Positions 53,473 to 61,670 of a stretch of DNA of 64,000 nucleotides are shown piece after piece (positions within the stretch are counted from its first letter, which is position 1; every line of letters begins with the position of its first letter). This stretch comes from Furfurilactobacillus rossiae DSM 15814 (lineage in GTDB: Bacteria > Bacillota > Bacilli > Lactobacillales > Lactobacillaceae), in NCBI RefSeq assembly GCF_000428925.1, contig NZ_AUAW01000007.1:62001-126000 (forward strand), in the 5' to 3' direction. Position numbers and translations under genes: made by a program. The notes under the pieces were generated by a model. The model was not told where the DNA came from, made no database searches, and saw nothing but the letters and a program-made list of their open reading frames with translations.

Positions 53473-53488
53473 ATACCCCCACGTGTAT
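53473..53488. promoter_or_regulatory. Possible CsoR-type site before trxA
   Basis: ATACCCCCACGTGTAT. The left half matches the site at 52336; the right half is degenerate apart from GTAT. Suggestive of joint control only. Confidence 0.4.
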
Positions 53489-53561
53489 TTTACGTCAACT
53501 ATAATGCTCATTTTCAGCAAAAGATAGTTTAACTTTATTGATAACAGGGCTTAATCAAACA

Positions 53562-53604
53562 AAAACAACGGTAACATGCCCGCTGGGGTAATTACCGTTG
53601 TTGC
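53562..53604 (-). terminator. Intrinsic terminator overlapping the Nudix gene end
   Basis: Minus-strand CAACAACGGTAA/TTACCGTTGTT hairpin then TTTG; the Nudix stop codon (53592) lies inside it. Confidence 0.85.
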
Positions 53605-54113
53605 TGTGTTAACCAATTAAGTGCTTTTTGTAGCTGCATGCTTGTATTCGCAATGCCTTGTTGATGTAGCCTGTCTAGCGCCCGTTGTGGAGAAAACAAA
53701 GCAATTTGAGCAACTTCGGCAACTTGCCGCTTCACAGCTGATAATTTGAAATCACCGCGAAAAGCAAACCATTCCTCCACCCAATCTGATCCTCGAAACT
53801 CATCGCGCCAATTTAAATCGACCAACGATGATAGAGCCAATTCTTCTTCTATTTCTCGCTTAATTGCTGTTAATGCTGATTCTCCACGCAAAACGGAGCC
53901 GCCAGCAGAACAATCCCACGCTCCGGGATGATTCAGTTTGCTCAAGCTTCGTTGTTGCAGCAACACCGCACCATCTTGATTAAAGATAAAAGCATTAACA
54001 ACAAGATGGTAACGTCCAGCAGGAACACGATCACGACGCTGCTGTTTGCCGACGATATTTCCACGCTCGTCATACTGGTCCCACCATTCATCAACCGTAT
54101 CCGTCGTTTTCAT
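53592..54113 (-). CDS. Nudix hydrolase
   Basis: 173 residues. Nudix box GSVLRGESALTAIKREIEEE around residue 65-88 with the REIEEEL core. N-terminal WWDQYDERGNIVGKQQRRDR is typical of IPP-isomerase-like and YfcD-type Nudix proteins. Substrate unknown. The start at 54113 follows AAAGGAATGTTTGC. Confidence 0.9.
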   Translation of the reverse strand: MKTTDTVDEWWDQYDERGNIVGKQQRRDRVPAGRYHLVVNAFIFNQDGAVLLQQRSLSKLNHPGAWDCSAGGSVLRGESALTAIKREIEEELALSSLVDLNWRDEFRGSDWVEEWFAFRGDFKLSAVKRQVAEVAQIALFSPQRALDRLHQQGIANTSMQLQKALNWLTQQQR

Positions 54114-54249
54114 GCAAACATTCCTTTCCAAAACGATTTATAGCCTGTGATTTTTACTAAAGTTCTGTAAAATGGGACATAGTCACAATTATTTTACGTC
54201 GACAATACCTACATAACCATCACGAATTATCTTTCTAGAGGGAAGCTTT

Positions 54250-55428
54250 ATGAAATCAGAAACAACTCACCACATTAACATCCCCACGCAAGTTGCGGAA
54301 CATCTGAATGTCAAACCTGGTGACAAACTGCAATTGACACTGCCAGATGACGATAACGAACAGGTTACCATTCGTCCGGACAAACCAGCGCGTGAGCATC
54401 AGACATTACCGATCCGTTGGTTTTTACTGCCGTCCATCTTAGCCAGTGTTTTGTTCTTCGCATATCTGTCAAACCAAGGGATTAATCAAATCGCCCTAGC
54501 TGGTACCAATTCTATCGCAAGTGCCGTTATTATCTTGGGAATCGTTAGCGGTTCATTATCATTCTTATTTTTCTACTTTAAGCAAAAGCATGACATCCAG
54601 CGATGGTTGACTGGATCACTTTACTGGCGTAGCTTTCCAACCATTTGGCTTTCGTTCATGATTATCCTAACCACTTGTCTGTTGGGATTCTTCTGGTTTG
54701 CGGGCATTTTATTCAAGGGCGCGACGTTCGATCAATTTACGTCGACGTTCATGTTCTTCCTATTTATCAGTCTAATTAATTACCTGATGATCCTGTCAGT
54801 CTCAGCGCTATCAATAACCATGATTTTTTCCTTATTGGTGTCGGTCATTGTCGCTGGTGTGTTATCGTCAATGATCACCAATAGTAACAAACGGTGGTGG
54901 GAGCATAACATCAGCTTCTTGGGCACAGAAAAAGCTGCTTACAGTTGGCAATTCAACTTGACCTTAATCGTTTCTGCATTGCTAACCGTCGCGTTGGTTG
55001 ATTTCATTTTTTCCAGTCTGCGCAAGCAGTTTGGCAGCAGCAAACGCATGTTGGCGCTACGAGTCTTATTGACGTTAACTGCTATTTGTCTGGGCGGTGT
55101 CGGTGCGTTTGCTAACAACGGCCGTGGTCTAATGCACGAACTTCATGACCAAACGGCCAGTTTCCTAGTCTATTTCATGATCATCACGATCGTTGCTATC
55201 CGTTACTTGCTGCCTAAAGTGACGCCAGAGTTTCTGACGCTATCGTACATTATTGGCGGCCTACTAGTGGTGACGACAATCCTCTTTCAACCAGTGGGAT
55301 ACCTGTCCCTCACCGCTTACGAGTTGGTTGCCTTCATTATGTCGTTTAGCTGGATGCTATTACTACTACAAACACTGCAGCGCATGCTGGTTCATGACCA
55401 GCGCACGTTTACTGTCACAATCGAATAG
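54250..55428 (+). CDS. AbrB/SpoVT-like domain fused to a DUF998-type membrane protein
   Basis: 392 residues. Residues 1-45 (THHINIPTQVAEHLNVKPGD, KLQLTLPDDDNEQVTIRPDK) form a swapped-hairpin AbrB/MazE DNA-binding-like domain. After a short linker come about ten membrane spans with the DUF998-like pattern. If the N-terminus binds DNA it would do so at the membrane; it might instead just mediate dimerisation. AGAGGGAAGCTTT-ATG is the ribosome site. Isolated plus-strand gene with a strong terminator. Confidence 0.8.
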   Translation: MKSETTHHINIPTQVAEHLNVKPGDKLQLTLPDDDNEQVTIRPDKPAREHQTLPIRWFLLPSILASVLFFAYLSNQGINQIALAGTNSIASAVIILGIVSGSLSFLFFYFKQKHDIQRWLTGSLYWRSFPTIWLSFMIILTTCLLGFFWFAGILFKGATFDQFTSTFMFFLFISLINYLMILSVSALSITMIFSLLVSVIVAGVLSSMITNSNKRWWEHNISFLGTEKAAYSWQFNLTLIVSALLTVALVDFIFSSLRKQFGSSKRMLALRVLLTLTAICLGGVGAFANNGRGLMHELHDQTASFLVYFMIITIVAIRYLLPKVTPEFLTLSYIIGGLLVVTTILFQPVGYLSLTAYELVAFIMSFSWMLLLLQTLQRMLVHDQRTFTVTIE

Positions 55429-55429
55429 C

Positions 55430-55477
55430 TAAAGCGCCCGCACATTCTTCAATGATGTGCGGGCGCTTTAGTTTAGT
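55430..55477. terminator. Bidirectional terminator
   Basis: AAAGCGCCCGCACAT and ATGTGCGGGCGCTTT form a perfect stem; T-run on the right and A-rich tract on the left. Confidence 0.92.
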
Positions 55478-55486
55478 TTTTCATAA

Positions 55487-55666
55487 CCGTTTCGTCAGTC
55501 AGAGGCGCCGTTCTGTGAGGAACGGTTTCAACCCGCAAGAACAGCGGTTTTCCACCTCGATTCAGAGCTGCAAACCACATCTCTGAAGTCGTCCCATGCT
55601 ACTAAATGGCCAAACCCATGCCATTAAGTAGCATCAACACTGAACTCTGCCTCTGGTCGACTCCAC
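55487..55666 (-). repeat. Structured repeat element, copy 12 (type 2), left member of a pair
   Basis: Minus-strand copy. Closing stem CAGAGGC/GCCTCTG and GTTC/GAAC; hairpin 2 GCTACTTAATGGC/GCCATTTAGTAGC with the T-T mismatch; hairpin 3 TTCAGAG/CTCTGAA; hairpin 4 CCGC/GCGG. The linker GGGAC pairs with GTTCC before the closing strand, where other copies pair GGAC with GTCC. Copy 13 starts 80 bp to the right. Confidence 0.87.
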
Positions 55667-55746
55667 TCACATGGCAAAAATTCGCGCTACATCACTGCAA
55701 ACCAAACGGCATCAACCAAAACGACAATTGTGCTTAACTGCAATGG

Positions 55747-55935
55747 TAGCTGAAGGGCGTCAACATAGGAACCAAGCCGTGAAGGTACTGTTAATTCGTG
55801 ATTTTCGAATTTACAGTACGGACGGTCGCAAAGACGCGGGGCCTTCGCGCGGCTTGGCGGCGAGGTGAAAGACGGTGGGCCTCCGGCTTGAACCGGTCCC
55901 ACGGCGGGCGTTCCTATGTTGACAACCGTAAGCGG
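55747..55935 (+). repeat. Structured repeat element, copy 13 (type 1), right member of a pair
   Basis: Closing stem CAACATAGGAAC/GTTCCTATGTTG and CCGTG/CACGG; hairpin 2 GTACTGTTAATTCG/CGAATTTACAGTAC; hairpin 3 CGCAAAGACGCG against CGCGGCTTGGCG; tail GAACCGGTCCCACGG; end hairpin CCGTAAGCGG. Directly after the LacI gene end. Confidence 0.9.
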
Positions 55936-55959
55936 AAGTACTCACATACAACTGCACGA

Positions 55960-56913
55960 TTATTCATCAACATCGATAAACGTGGACGCAACTGGCCGTT
56001 GTGCGACGTGGTCACTGACAGCTAGTTCAAAGGCCCGGCGACCAACTTCGTTAAAGTGATGGTCAATCGTCGGAATATGGAGCAAAGTGCTAGATAACTG
56101 ATGTTCCTGTCCCATCAAGCCTGGAACAACAAGTCCATGATCCAAATAGCATTGCCGCGCATTGGCCACAATGTCGTCACCATTTCCAAAAATAAAATCT
56201 GGCTGTAAATCATTATCAATATAATACTGAGCAGAATCATAACCATCCTGATTGTTAACCACGCTTGTCCGCACCAATTCAGGACGTGGCAACTCATGAA
56301 AGACATCTTTGTAGGCTTCAATCATTGCCTGGCTGGTCGCACTCAACGCGTATTCACGGCTAAGCAACATCCCGATTCGTTTGTACCCACGCTTCTTAAT
56401 CCATTCAAACGCGGTTTCATAAGTAGAATTGCGTTCGGTAAAGGCAGCTGATAGCGGCAAGTCACCCGGATTCTCACAACAAACGATACGTCCCATTTTT
56501 TTATGCGCATCGTCACGCGCGAGTTCACTTAACGGAACACCGCGAGAGGTAAAAATGACCGCGTCAAAAGCACGTTGTCGCAATTGTTCCAAATAATGGC
56601 GTTCCACGCGCTCATCATATTTTGATGGCAACAGCACCACCCGATACCCCGCCGCGAATGCCGCCTCCATCACGCCATTCGTAATTTGAGTAAAGTATGG
56701 ATGTTGGCTGTGTGGCAGTACAACGCCAATATTGTGGGTCTTGCCAGTACTCAAGTCGCGGGCGACCGCATTAGGAACGTAATCTAAATCCCGCATCACC
56801 TGTTCAACGCGTTGTCGAACCTGATCGGTGACATATTTGCGATGGTTAATCACCCGTGACACTGTCGATACTGAATAGCCACTTGCCTTAGCAATATCAT
56901 GAATATTCGCCAC
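55960..56913 (-). CDS. LacI/GalR family transcriptional regulator
   Basis: 317 residues. HTH ANIHDIAKASGYSVSTVSRV and hinge helix NAVARDLSTGKTHNIGVVLP, then a periplasmic-binding-like ligand domain. The start is a GTG at 56913 after GGGAGGTGACAGACG. Cognate operon is probably the HAD/EIIA genes just upstream on the same strand, but no shared palindrome was found. Effector unknown. Confidence 0.92.
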   Translation of the reverse strand: MANIHDIAKASGYSVSTVSRVINHRKYVTDQVRQRVEQVMRDLDYVPNAVARDLSTGKTHNIGVVLPHSQHPYFTQITNGVMEAAFAAGYRVVLLPSKYDERVERHYLEQLRQRAFDAVIFTSRGVPLSELARDDAHKKMGRIVCCENPGDLPLSAAFTERNSTYETAFEWIKKRGYKRIGMLLSREYALSATSQAMIEAYKDVFHELPRPELVRTSVVNNQDGYDSAQYYIDNDLQPDFIFGNGDDIVANARQCYLDHGLVVPGLMGQEHQLSSTLLHIPTIDHHFNEVGRRAFELAVSDHVAQRPVASTFIDVDE

Positions 56914-56986
56914 CGTCTGTCACCTCCCGCTTTATCGTTGGCTTTAGCATAGCAAACTTTCGACCTGCATGTTAGCGGCAATTAGA

Positions 56987-57802
56987 TTACGATTCAACCA
57001 ACAGTTGACGAATGCCGTACGCGACGCCATTTTCATTATTGCTTAACGTCACCCGCTCACCCACAGCTTTGATTTCCGGTAACGCATTGCCCATCACGAT
57101 TGCATGACCGACACTTTCAAACATGGGTAGATCATTATGACCGTCTCCGAAAGCAACCAGTTCATTGGCCTGCAAACGTTCCTGTTGACGAATAAAAGCA
57201 ATTCCTGTCGATTTACGCGCCCGTTTGCTCGTCACTTCGACAAACGTTCGACCGGATTGCTGAATCGCTACGGTCGGCAATTGCATAGCACGCAGATAAG
57301 CCTGTAAATGGGTCAATTCGTCAGGATTACGGGTAATCATCATAATCTTGAACAAACGAAGATCACGTTGTTCAATCAGTTTGCCAAACGGCACCAGCGT
57401 TGGCGTTTGGTGCGTAATGTGGCGTTCCAATTCAATGCCAGCGTCAATTCGTTCTGCATACCAAGCGTTCATACTATAGCAACTTACACTGACGTTTGGA
57501 AATCGTCGCGTGACTTGGTGCAAAATCTGTTGGGCATCCATTGCGGGAATGCTACTGGCCTGAATCGGGATCAAACGATGCCCCTGCATTTTGAAAATCA
57601 GGCCACCGTTGAACGCAATTTGTGGTGCCGTCAATTTCAATGCGTTGATGACCGTCATCATTTCCATCGGTGCTCGCGCAGAGACTAACGTAAACGGAAT
57701 ATGACTATGTTCGATAGCCATCTTATTAGCCGGAGTCATATTGCCATCACGATCCAACAACGTACCATCCATATCGGAAAAAATGTGTTTAATGTGTCCC
57801 AT
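56987..57802 (-). CDS. Cof-type HAD superfamily phosphatase
   Basis: 271 residues. Motif I FSDMDGTLLDRDGN, motif II LVSARAP, motif III Lys in TSKRARKSTGIAF, motif IV VAFGDGHNDLPMFESVG: HAD-IIB subclass, which dephosphorylates sugar phosphates or flavins. It follows the EIIA gene by 27 bp. AAAGGAGTGGGCATGA-ATG gives the start. Confidence 0.92.
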   Translation of the reverse strand: MGHIKHIFSDMDGTLLDRDGNMTPANKMAIEHSHIPFTLVSARAPMEMMTVINALKLTAPQIAFNGGLIFKMQGHRLIPIQASSIPAMDAQQILHQVTRRFPNVSVSCYSMNAWYAERIDAGIELERHITHQTPTLVPFGKLIEQRDLRLFKIMMITRNPDELTHLQAYLRAMQLPTVAIQQSGRTFVEVTSKRARKSTGIAFIRQQERLQANELVAFGDGHNDLPMFESVGHAIVMGNALPEIKAVGERVTLSNNENGVAYGIRQLLVES

Positions 57803-57829
57803 TCATGCCCACTCCTTTATCATTGACGA

Positions 57830-58297
57830 TTAAGCCAAAACCGTCACTGGCAACCAATTGTTGATAATGTTTACAAGCCCATTCTCATCCTGTTTGCTTG
57901 CCGCCATTGCCGCAACATCAGCGGGCTGCGTCATATGTTTGGCGAAGCTATCCAGCACATCGTTGTAATCTTCTTGATGTTCATTGCGCGGCATAATCAG
58001 GGCAATCACTGTATCAACTGAATGGGTCGGCGCTTCCCCCCAAATGATGGGTTCTGCAAACGTAAACGCAAGCACCGTGGGGTTCGCAATATCCGAAGCA
58101 TTCGCATGCGGCACTGCGATATCCCCCATGGCACTGGTAGACATGGCCTCGCGAACGATTAAACCGCTCTTCAGCTCCTGTTCGTCTACCCCTAATTTGT
58201 CTGCGGCTGTGTGTGCGATCAGCTTCAACGCTGCAATTTCATTGTTATCTGCTAATTCAACGTCTGTATAAACATTTTTTCGAAATAATTTCATCAT
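57830..58297 (-). CDS. Orphan PTS EIIA component (fructose/mannitol type)
   Basis: 155 residues, PTS_EIIA type-2 fold. The phospho-acceptor His is in GDIAVPHANASD (about 68), with preceding SGLIVREAMSTSAM. No EIIB or EIIC gene is nearby, so it may act in regulation (as EIIA-Ntr) or serve a distant permease. The start is ATG 58297 after GGAGGGCGACA. First of the EIIA-HAD(-LacI) run. Confidence 0.87.
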   Translation of the reverse strand: MMKLFRKNVYTDVELADNNEIAALKLIAHTAADKLGVDEQELKSGLIVREAMSTSAMGDIAVPHANASDIANPTVLAFTFAEPIIWGEAPTHSVDTVIALIMPRNEHQEDYNDVLDSFAKHMTQPADVAAMAASKQDENGLVNIINNWLPVTVLA

Positions 58298-58384
58298 TGT
58301 CGCCCTCCACTACGTTTATTGGTTAGATTTCATTTACAAACGCAGTGTATTCTCTGAAACGGGTTTTAGGTCAAGCAGAAAACG

Positions 58385-58436
58385 CAAAAAAAATACGCAA
58401 TTTCGGTATCAGCCCAAAATTGCGTATTCTCCTATA
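58385..58436 (-). terminator. Intrinsic terminator of the ECF operon
   Basis: Minus-strand ATACGCAATTT/AAATTGCGTAT hairpin followed by TTTTTT. Confidence 0.92.
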
Positions 58437-58438
58437 AA

Positions 58439-59275
58439 TTATTTGAATGGATTCCAGAATCGGCCGCCATTGACTTTAAATAGTGCAATACCAACGAGCA
58501 CAATCAACACAATTATAATCAAAGCCAAGTAGTCGTTTCGTTTGAAAGGTTGTGCCATGTACCACGTCCGTTTTTTATTATGCCCAAACCGACGCAGTTC
58601 CATCGCCTGACTGATAATTTCAATCCGGTCCAAGCTGGAAAGAATCAACGGCATAATAATCTGTACCGCGCCCCTTGCCCGTGTCATGAGCTTGGCCTTT
58701 CGTGAAATTTCATAACCACGAGCCTGTTGAGCCAAGCTGATGGTTCGGTAATCATTTTGAACGTCCGGAATGTATCGCAGCGCAATTGCTACTGAATAAC
58801 TAATCCGGTATGAAACACCAATTTTGTTCAAACTGGCCGCAAATTCACTCGGATTAGTCGTCATCAGAAAAATCAACGCCAGTGGCACAGCAAAGATGTA
58901 CTTCAATAACAAATTAAATTCATAAAAAAGTTGTTCCCAAGATAAGTTGAAGTAATGATCTGGGCTACCTAATATCATGTGATGCGTACCATAAATGGTA
59001 ATTCCATAACTTGGCGCGAAAACATAGACCATAACCAAGTTCAAAATGGCAAACGCAACGATCACCTGCAAAACAAAGGCGACTTCATGGTACTTAATCT
59101 TAGAAAAATGAAACAGTATTAATGATATTAACAAAACGCCAAGTAGAAACCGCGTATCGTACGTCACCATGCCGATAATCGACAAGGCAACAAAACCAAT
59201 CAATTTTGTACTGCCACTCAACCGGTTCAGAAACGTATCACGGACCGTGTAACCAATTAACAGCTGGCTATTCAT
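58439..59275 (-). CDS. ECF transporter T component
   Basis: 278 residues. Five to six spans (FVALSIIGMVTYDTRFLLGV, YIFAVPLALIFLMTTNPSEF) and the cytoplasmic coupling helices ending in SLAQQARGYEI and RIEIISQAMELRRFG, the Ala-Arg-Gly motifs of EcfT. It joins the ATPases to the substrate-binding S subunit. Starts 8 bp inside the ATPase gene end; GGGAGGTGCGCAGCC-ATG. The fixed gene order S-A-T makes this a self-contained (group I-like) ECF unit. Confidence 0.92.
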   Translation of the reverse strand: MNSQLLIGYTVRDTFLNRLSGSTKLIGFVALSIIGMVTYDTRFLLGVLLISLILFHFSKIKYHEVAFVLQVIVAFAILNLVMVYVFAPSYGITIYGTHHMILGSPDHYFNLSWEQLFYEFNLLLKYIFAVPLALIFLMTTNPSEFAASLNKIGVSYRISYSVAIALRYIPDVQNDYRTISLAQQARGYEISRKAKLMTRARGAVQIIMPLILSSLDRIEIISQAMELRRFGHNKKRTWYMAQPFKRNDYLALIIIVLIVLVGIALFKVNGGRFWNPFK

Positions 59276-60980
59276 GGCTGCGCACCTCCCGTTCCGTTTG
59301 AACAAACTTAGCGACAAAATCTAATGCCGATGGTAAGTGGTATCGTTCAGCCAACGTGAACAAGCTTGTTTTAGCTAACGCGGCTTTTTCAATCACTGCC
59401 TCATTTGTCAACACATCGGCTGGTCGTGCATCCATCAACACACCGCCGTCAGCTAACACAACTGCGCGTTGCGTATACTCCAGCATCAGGTGCATATCAT
59501 GGGTGATTAACATAATTGTCACCCGCTGCTCACGGTTCAGTTTCTCGAGGAAATTCATCATTTCTGTATAATGCCGCAAATCCTGGCCAGCCGTTGGTTC
59601 ATCAAGAATAATCATTTCCGGATTCAACACCAAAATAGCGGCAATGGTCACCCGCTTCTTCTGACCAAAACTGAGCGCTGATATCGGCCAGTGACGGAAT
59701 TCGTACAAGCCACAAACTTTAAGTGTGCCGTTGACCTGATGCTCAACCTCTTCGTCAGTCAATCCGCGCAAGCGCAAGCCCGCAGCAACTTCATCAAAAA
59801 TCATCGCTTTGGAAATCATTTGGTTGGGATCTTGCAAAATATAGCCAATATGATCCGCGCGTTCCTTGACAGACAATTGCATTAAATCCTGACCTTCAAG
59901 TTTCATCGCACCACCATCTAACTTAAGAAAACCAGTAATGAGGTTGCTCAATGTCGATTTACCTGTACCGTTACGGCCGACTAGGCTCAACATGTCACCA
60001 CGATTAATGGTTAAATTCAGACCATCGATAACTGGTTGATTGCGATTGTAACTAAAATTCAAATTCTTCAATGTTAGTAAGGGGTCTGTAGGCAAAGCGG
60101 GTTCTTGCAGCGTAACGCCAGCGGTCCATCTCTGAAGAGCTGATTCGATATTGTCCCCGGCAACGGTTTCGACAGAATCAATGTTTTCACAGTCGGCTAG
60201 TTTAACACCTGCAAGTTGTAGTGCGCTCAAATAAAGCGGTTCACGTAAGCCTAACTGTTGCATCAACGAATCTTTTAAGATGGCAGATGGTTTGTCATTT
60301 CCGACAATTTCGCCATCTTTAAGGACAACTAGCCGGTCAATTGGCCGTTGGAGCACATCTTCCAGCCGGTGCTCAATAATAACAACAGTTAAATTCTGTT
60401 GTCGTGCCAAATGATCAATGAGCTCAATTGAAGCCTTTCCAGACGCCGGATCCAGACTGGCCAGTGGTTCATCAAACAGCAGAATGTTGCTTTCATCAAT
60501 CAACACGCCGGCCATCGCTACCCGCTGTTTTTGACCGCCAGAAATCCCTTGCGGAGAATGATCTAATAGTGGCTTAAGATCCAGTCGTTCAGCCCACTTC
60601 TTCGTGGCAGCCCTCATTTCCGTTTGACTCCGTTCGTCATTTTCGAGGGAAAAAGCGATATCCTCCTTCACCGACAAACCGACAAACTGACTGTCCGGGT
60701 CCTGTAGCACCGTGCCCACACTAAAGGACAGTTCAAAAATTGAGCTGTCCTTAATATCGTGACCGGCCACTGTAGCCGAACCGGTTATTTCACCAGGATA
60801 TGATTGCGGAATCAAGCCGTTAATGCAACGACCTAACGTCGACTTTCCCGATCCGGAGGGACCAGCTAGTAACACCTTCTCACCCGGAAAAATGTCTAAA
60901 TTAATATGCTTCAATGTTGGTTCCGATTGACTGTCATACTGAAAGCCAAAATCTTTAAACGAAATGATTGGTTCAACCAT
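59268..60980 (-). CDS. ECF transporter double ATPase
   Basis: 570 residues, two fused ABC domains. First Walker A LLAGPSGSGKSTLGRCI, signature GISGGQKQRVAMAGVL, Walker B ILLFDEPLASLDP; second Walker A LVGRNGTGKSTLSNLI, signature SFGQKKRVTIAAIL, Walker B MIILDEPTAGQD. Replaces the EcfA/EcfA' pair. It lies 3 bp after the S gene and overlaps the T gene, so all three are co-translated. Confidence 0.94.
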   Translation of the reverse strand: MVEPIISFKDFGFQYDSQSEPTLKHINLDIFPGEKVLLAGPSGSGKSTLGRCINGLIPQSYPGEITGSATVAGHDIKDSSIFELSFSVGTVLQDPDSQFVGLSVKEDIAFSLENDERSQTEMRAATKKWAERLDLKPLLDHSPQGISGGQKQRVAMAGVLIDESNILLFDEPLASLDPASGKASIELIDHLARQQNLTVVIIEHRLEDVLQRPIDRLVVLKDGEIVGNDKPSAILKDSLMQQLGLREPLYLSALQLAGVKLADCENIDSVETVAGDNIESALQRWTAGVTLQEPALPTDPLLTLKNLNFSYNRNQPVIDGLNLTINRGDMLSLVGRNGTGKSTLSNLITGFLKLDGGAMKLEGQDLMQLSVKERADHIGYILQDPNQMISKAMIFDEVAAGLRLRGLTDEEVEHQVNGTLKVCGLYEFRHWPISALSFGQKKRVTIAAILVLNPEMIILDEPTAGQDLRHYTEMMNFLEKLNREQRVTIMLITHDMHLMLEYTQRAVVLADGGVLMDARPADVLTNEAVIEKAALAKTSLFTLAERYHLPSALDFVAKFVQTEREVRSHE

Positions 60981-60983
60981 GAA

Positions 60984-61550
60984 TTACTTTTCCTTTTTCA
61001 AACTGCCATGCTGGGCACGAGTCCGTGAGTACAACACAATCAAGATGGTTCCGATGATGGCAACAGACACACTGTTAACAATCCATGAAGTAACCCCTTG
61101 AAGATATACTTTTGCCGCTGGTTCATGATAAACCAATACGTCGCCAGTTGGCGCAATCAACACCCATGCGACAAAATTAACCACAATCTGGTAAAGGTTA
61201 AACCAAACTAGTTTCATCGTTTTAACTGCCCCACCAGTAACGTTCAGTCGGTTTTTGATCAGCCCAAGGGCAACGCCGACTAGACCATCCGTAATTACCC
61301 AAGTCCACCAAGGTGACCCATAGGTAACAAAATCGTTCAAACTGTGACCAATAAATACAGCAAGACCGCCAGCAACCGGTCCGTATAAAGCTGCCAACAA
61401 GGCTAGAAAACCTTCAGCAACATTAAACTGAGTGTTAGGAATTCCCATTGGAATGGCAACAAACTTCATTAATACAAAGATGACGGCTGCACCAATCCCA
61501 GTAGCGACGACAGTTCGAATTGAATTTGACGACTGATTCTTATTGTTCAT
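60984..61550 (-). CDS. mtsT: ECF transporter S component, UPF0397/MtsT-like, predicted methionine-related uptake
   Basis: 188 residues with about six spans. VAIPMGIPNTQFNVAEGFLA, ALYGPVAGGLAVFIGHSLND and YGSPWWTWVITDGLVGVALG match the UPF0397 family of S components. Family members linked to Met regulons have been named MtsT; the T-box upstream here reads an ATG specifier, which agrees. Direct proof of the substrate is lacking. The start is ATG 61550 (MNNKNQSSNSIRTV) after AAAGGGAGTTGTTTT, not the frame's first ATG at 61583. Confidence 0.82.
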   Translation of the reverse strand: MNNKNQSSNSIRTVVATGIGAAVIFVLMKFVAIPMGIPNTQFNVAEGFLALLAALYGPVAGGLAVFIGHSLNDFVTYGSPWWTWVITDGLVGVALGLIKNRLNVTGGAVKTMKLVWFNLYQIVVNFVAWVLIAPTGDVLVYHEPAAKVYLQGVTSWIVNSVSVAIIGTILIVLYSRTRAQHGSLKKEK

Positions 61551-61670
61551 AAAACAACTCCCTTTCCCTTTTACGTATGCCATACGTAATCACCAGTGTG
61601 CGCAGCAATAATTGCAAAATTAATGATTGTCAGTTTAAAAATAAATAACAATGAATGAAAATAGTTATGA

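Noticed and set aside
1409-55935. CRISPR array or IS-element interpretation of the repeats
   Set aside because: Copies are dispersed, ~200 bp, diverged and internally paired; there is no regular spacer array, no cas gene, no transposase gene and no consistent target-site duplication that I could see.
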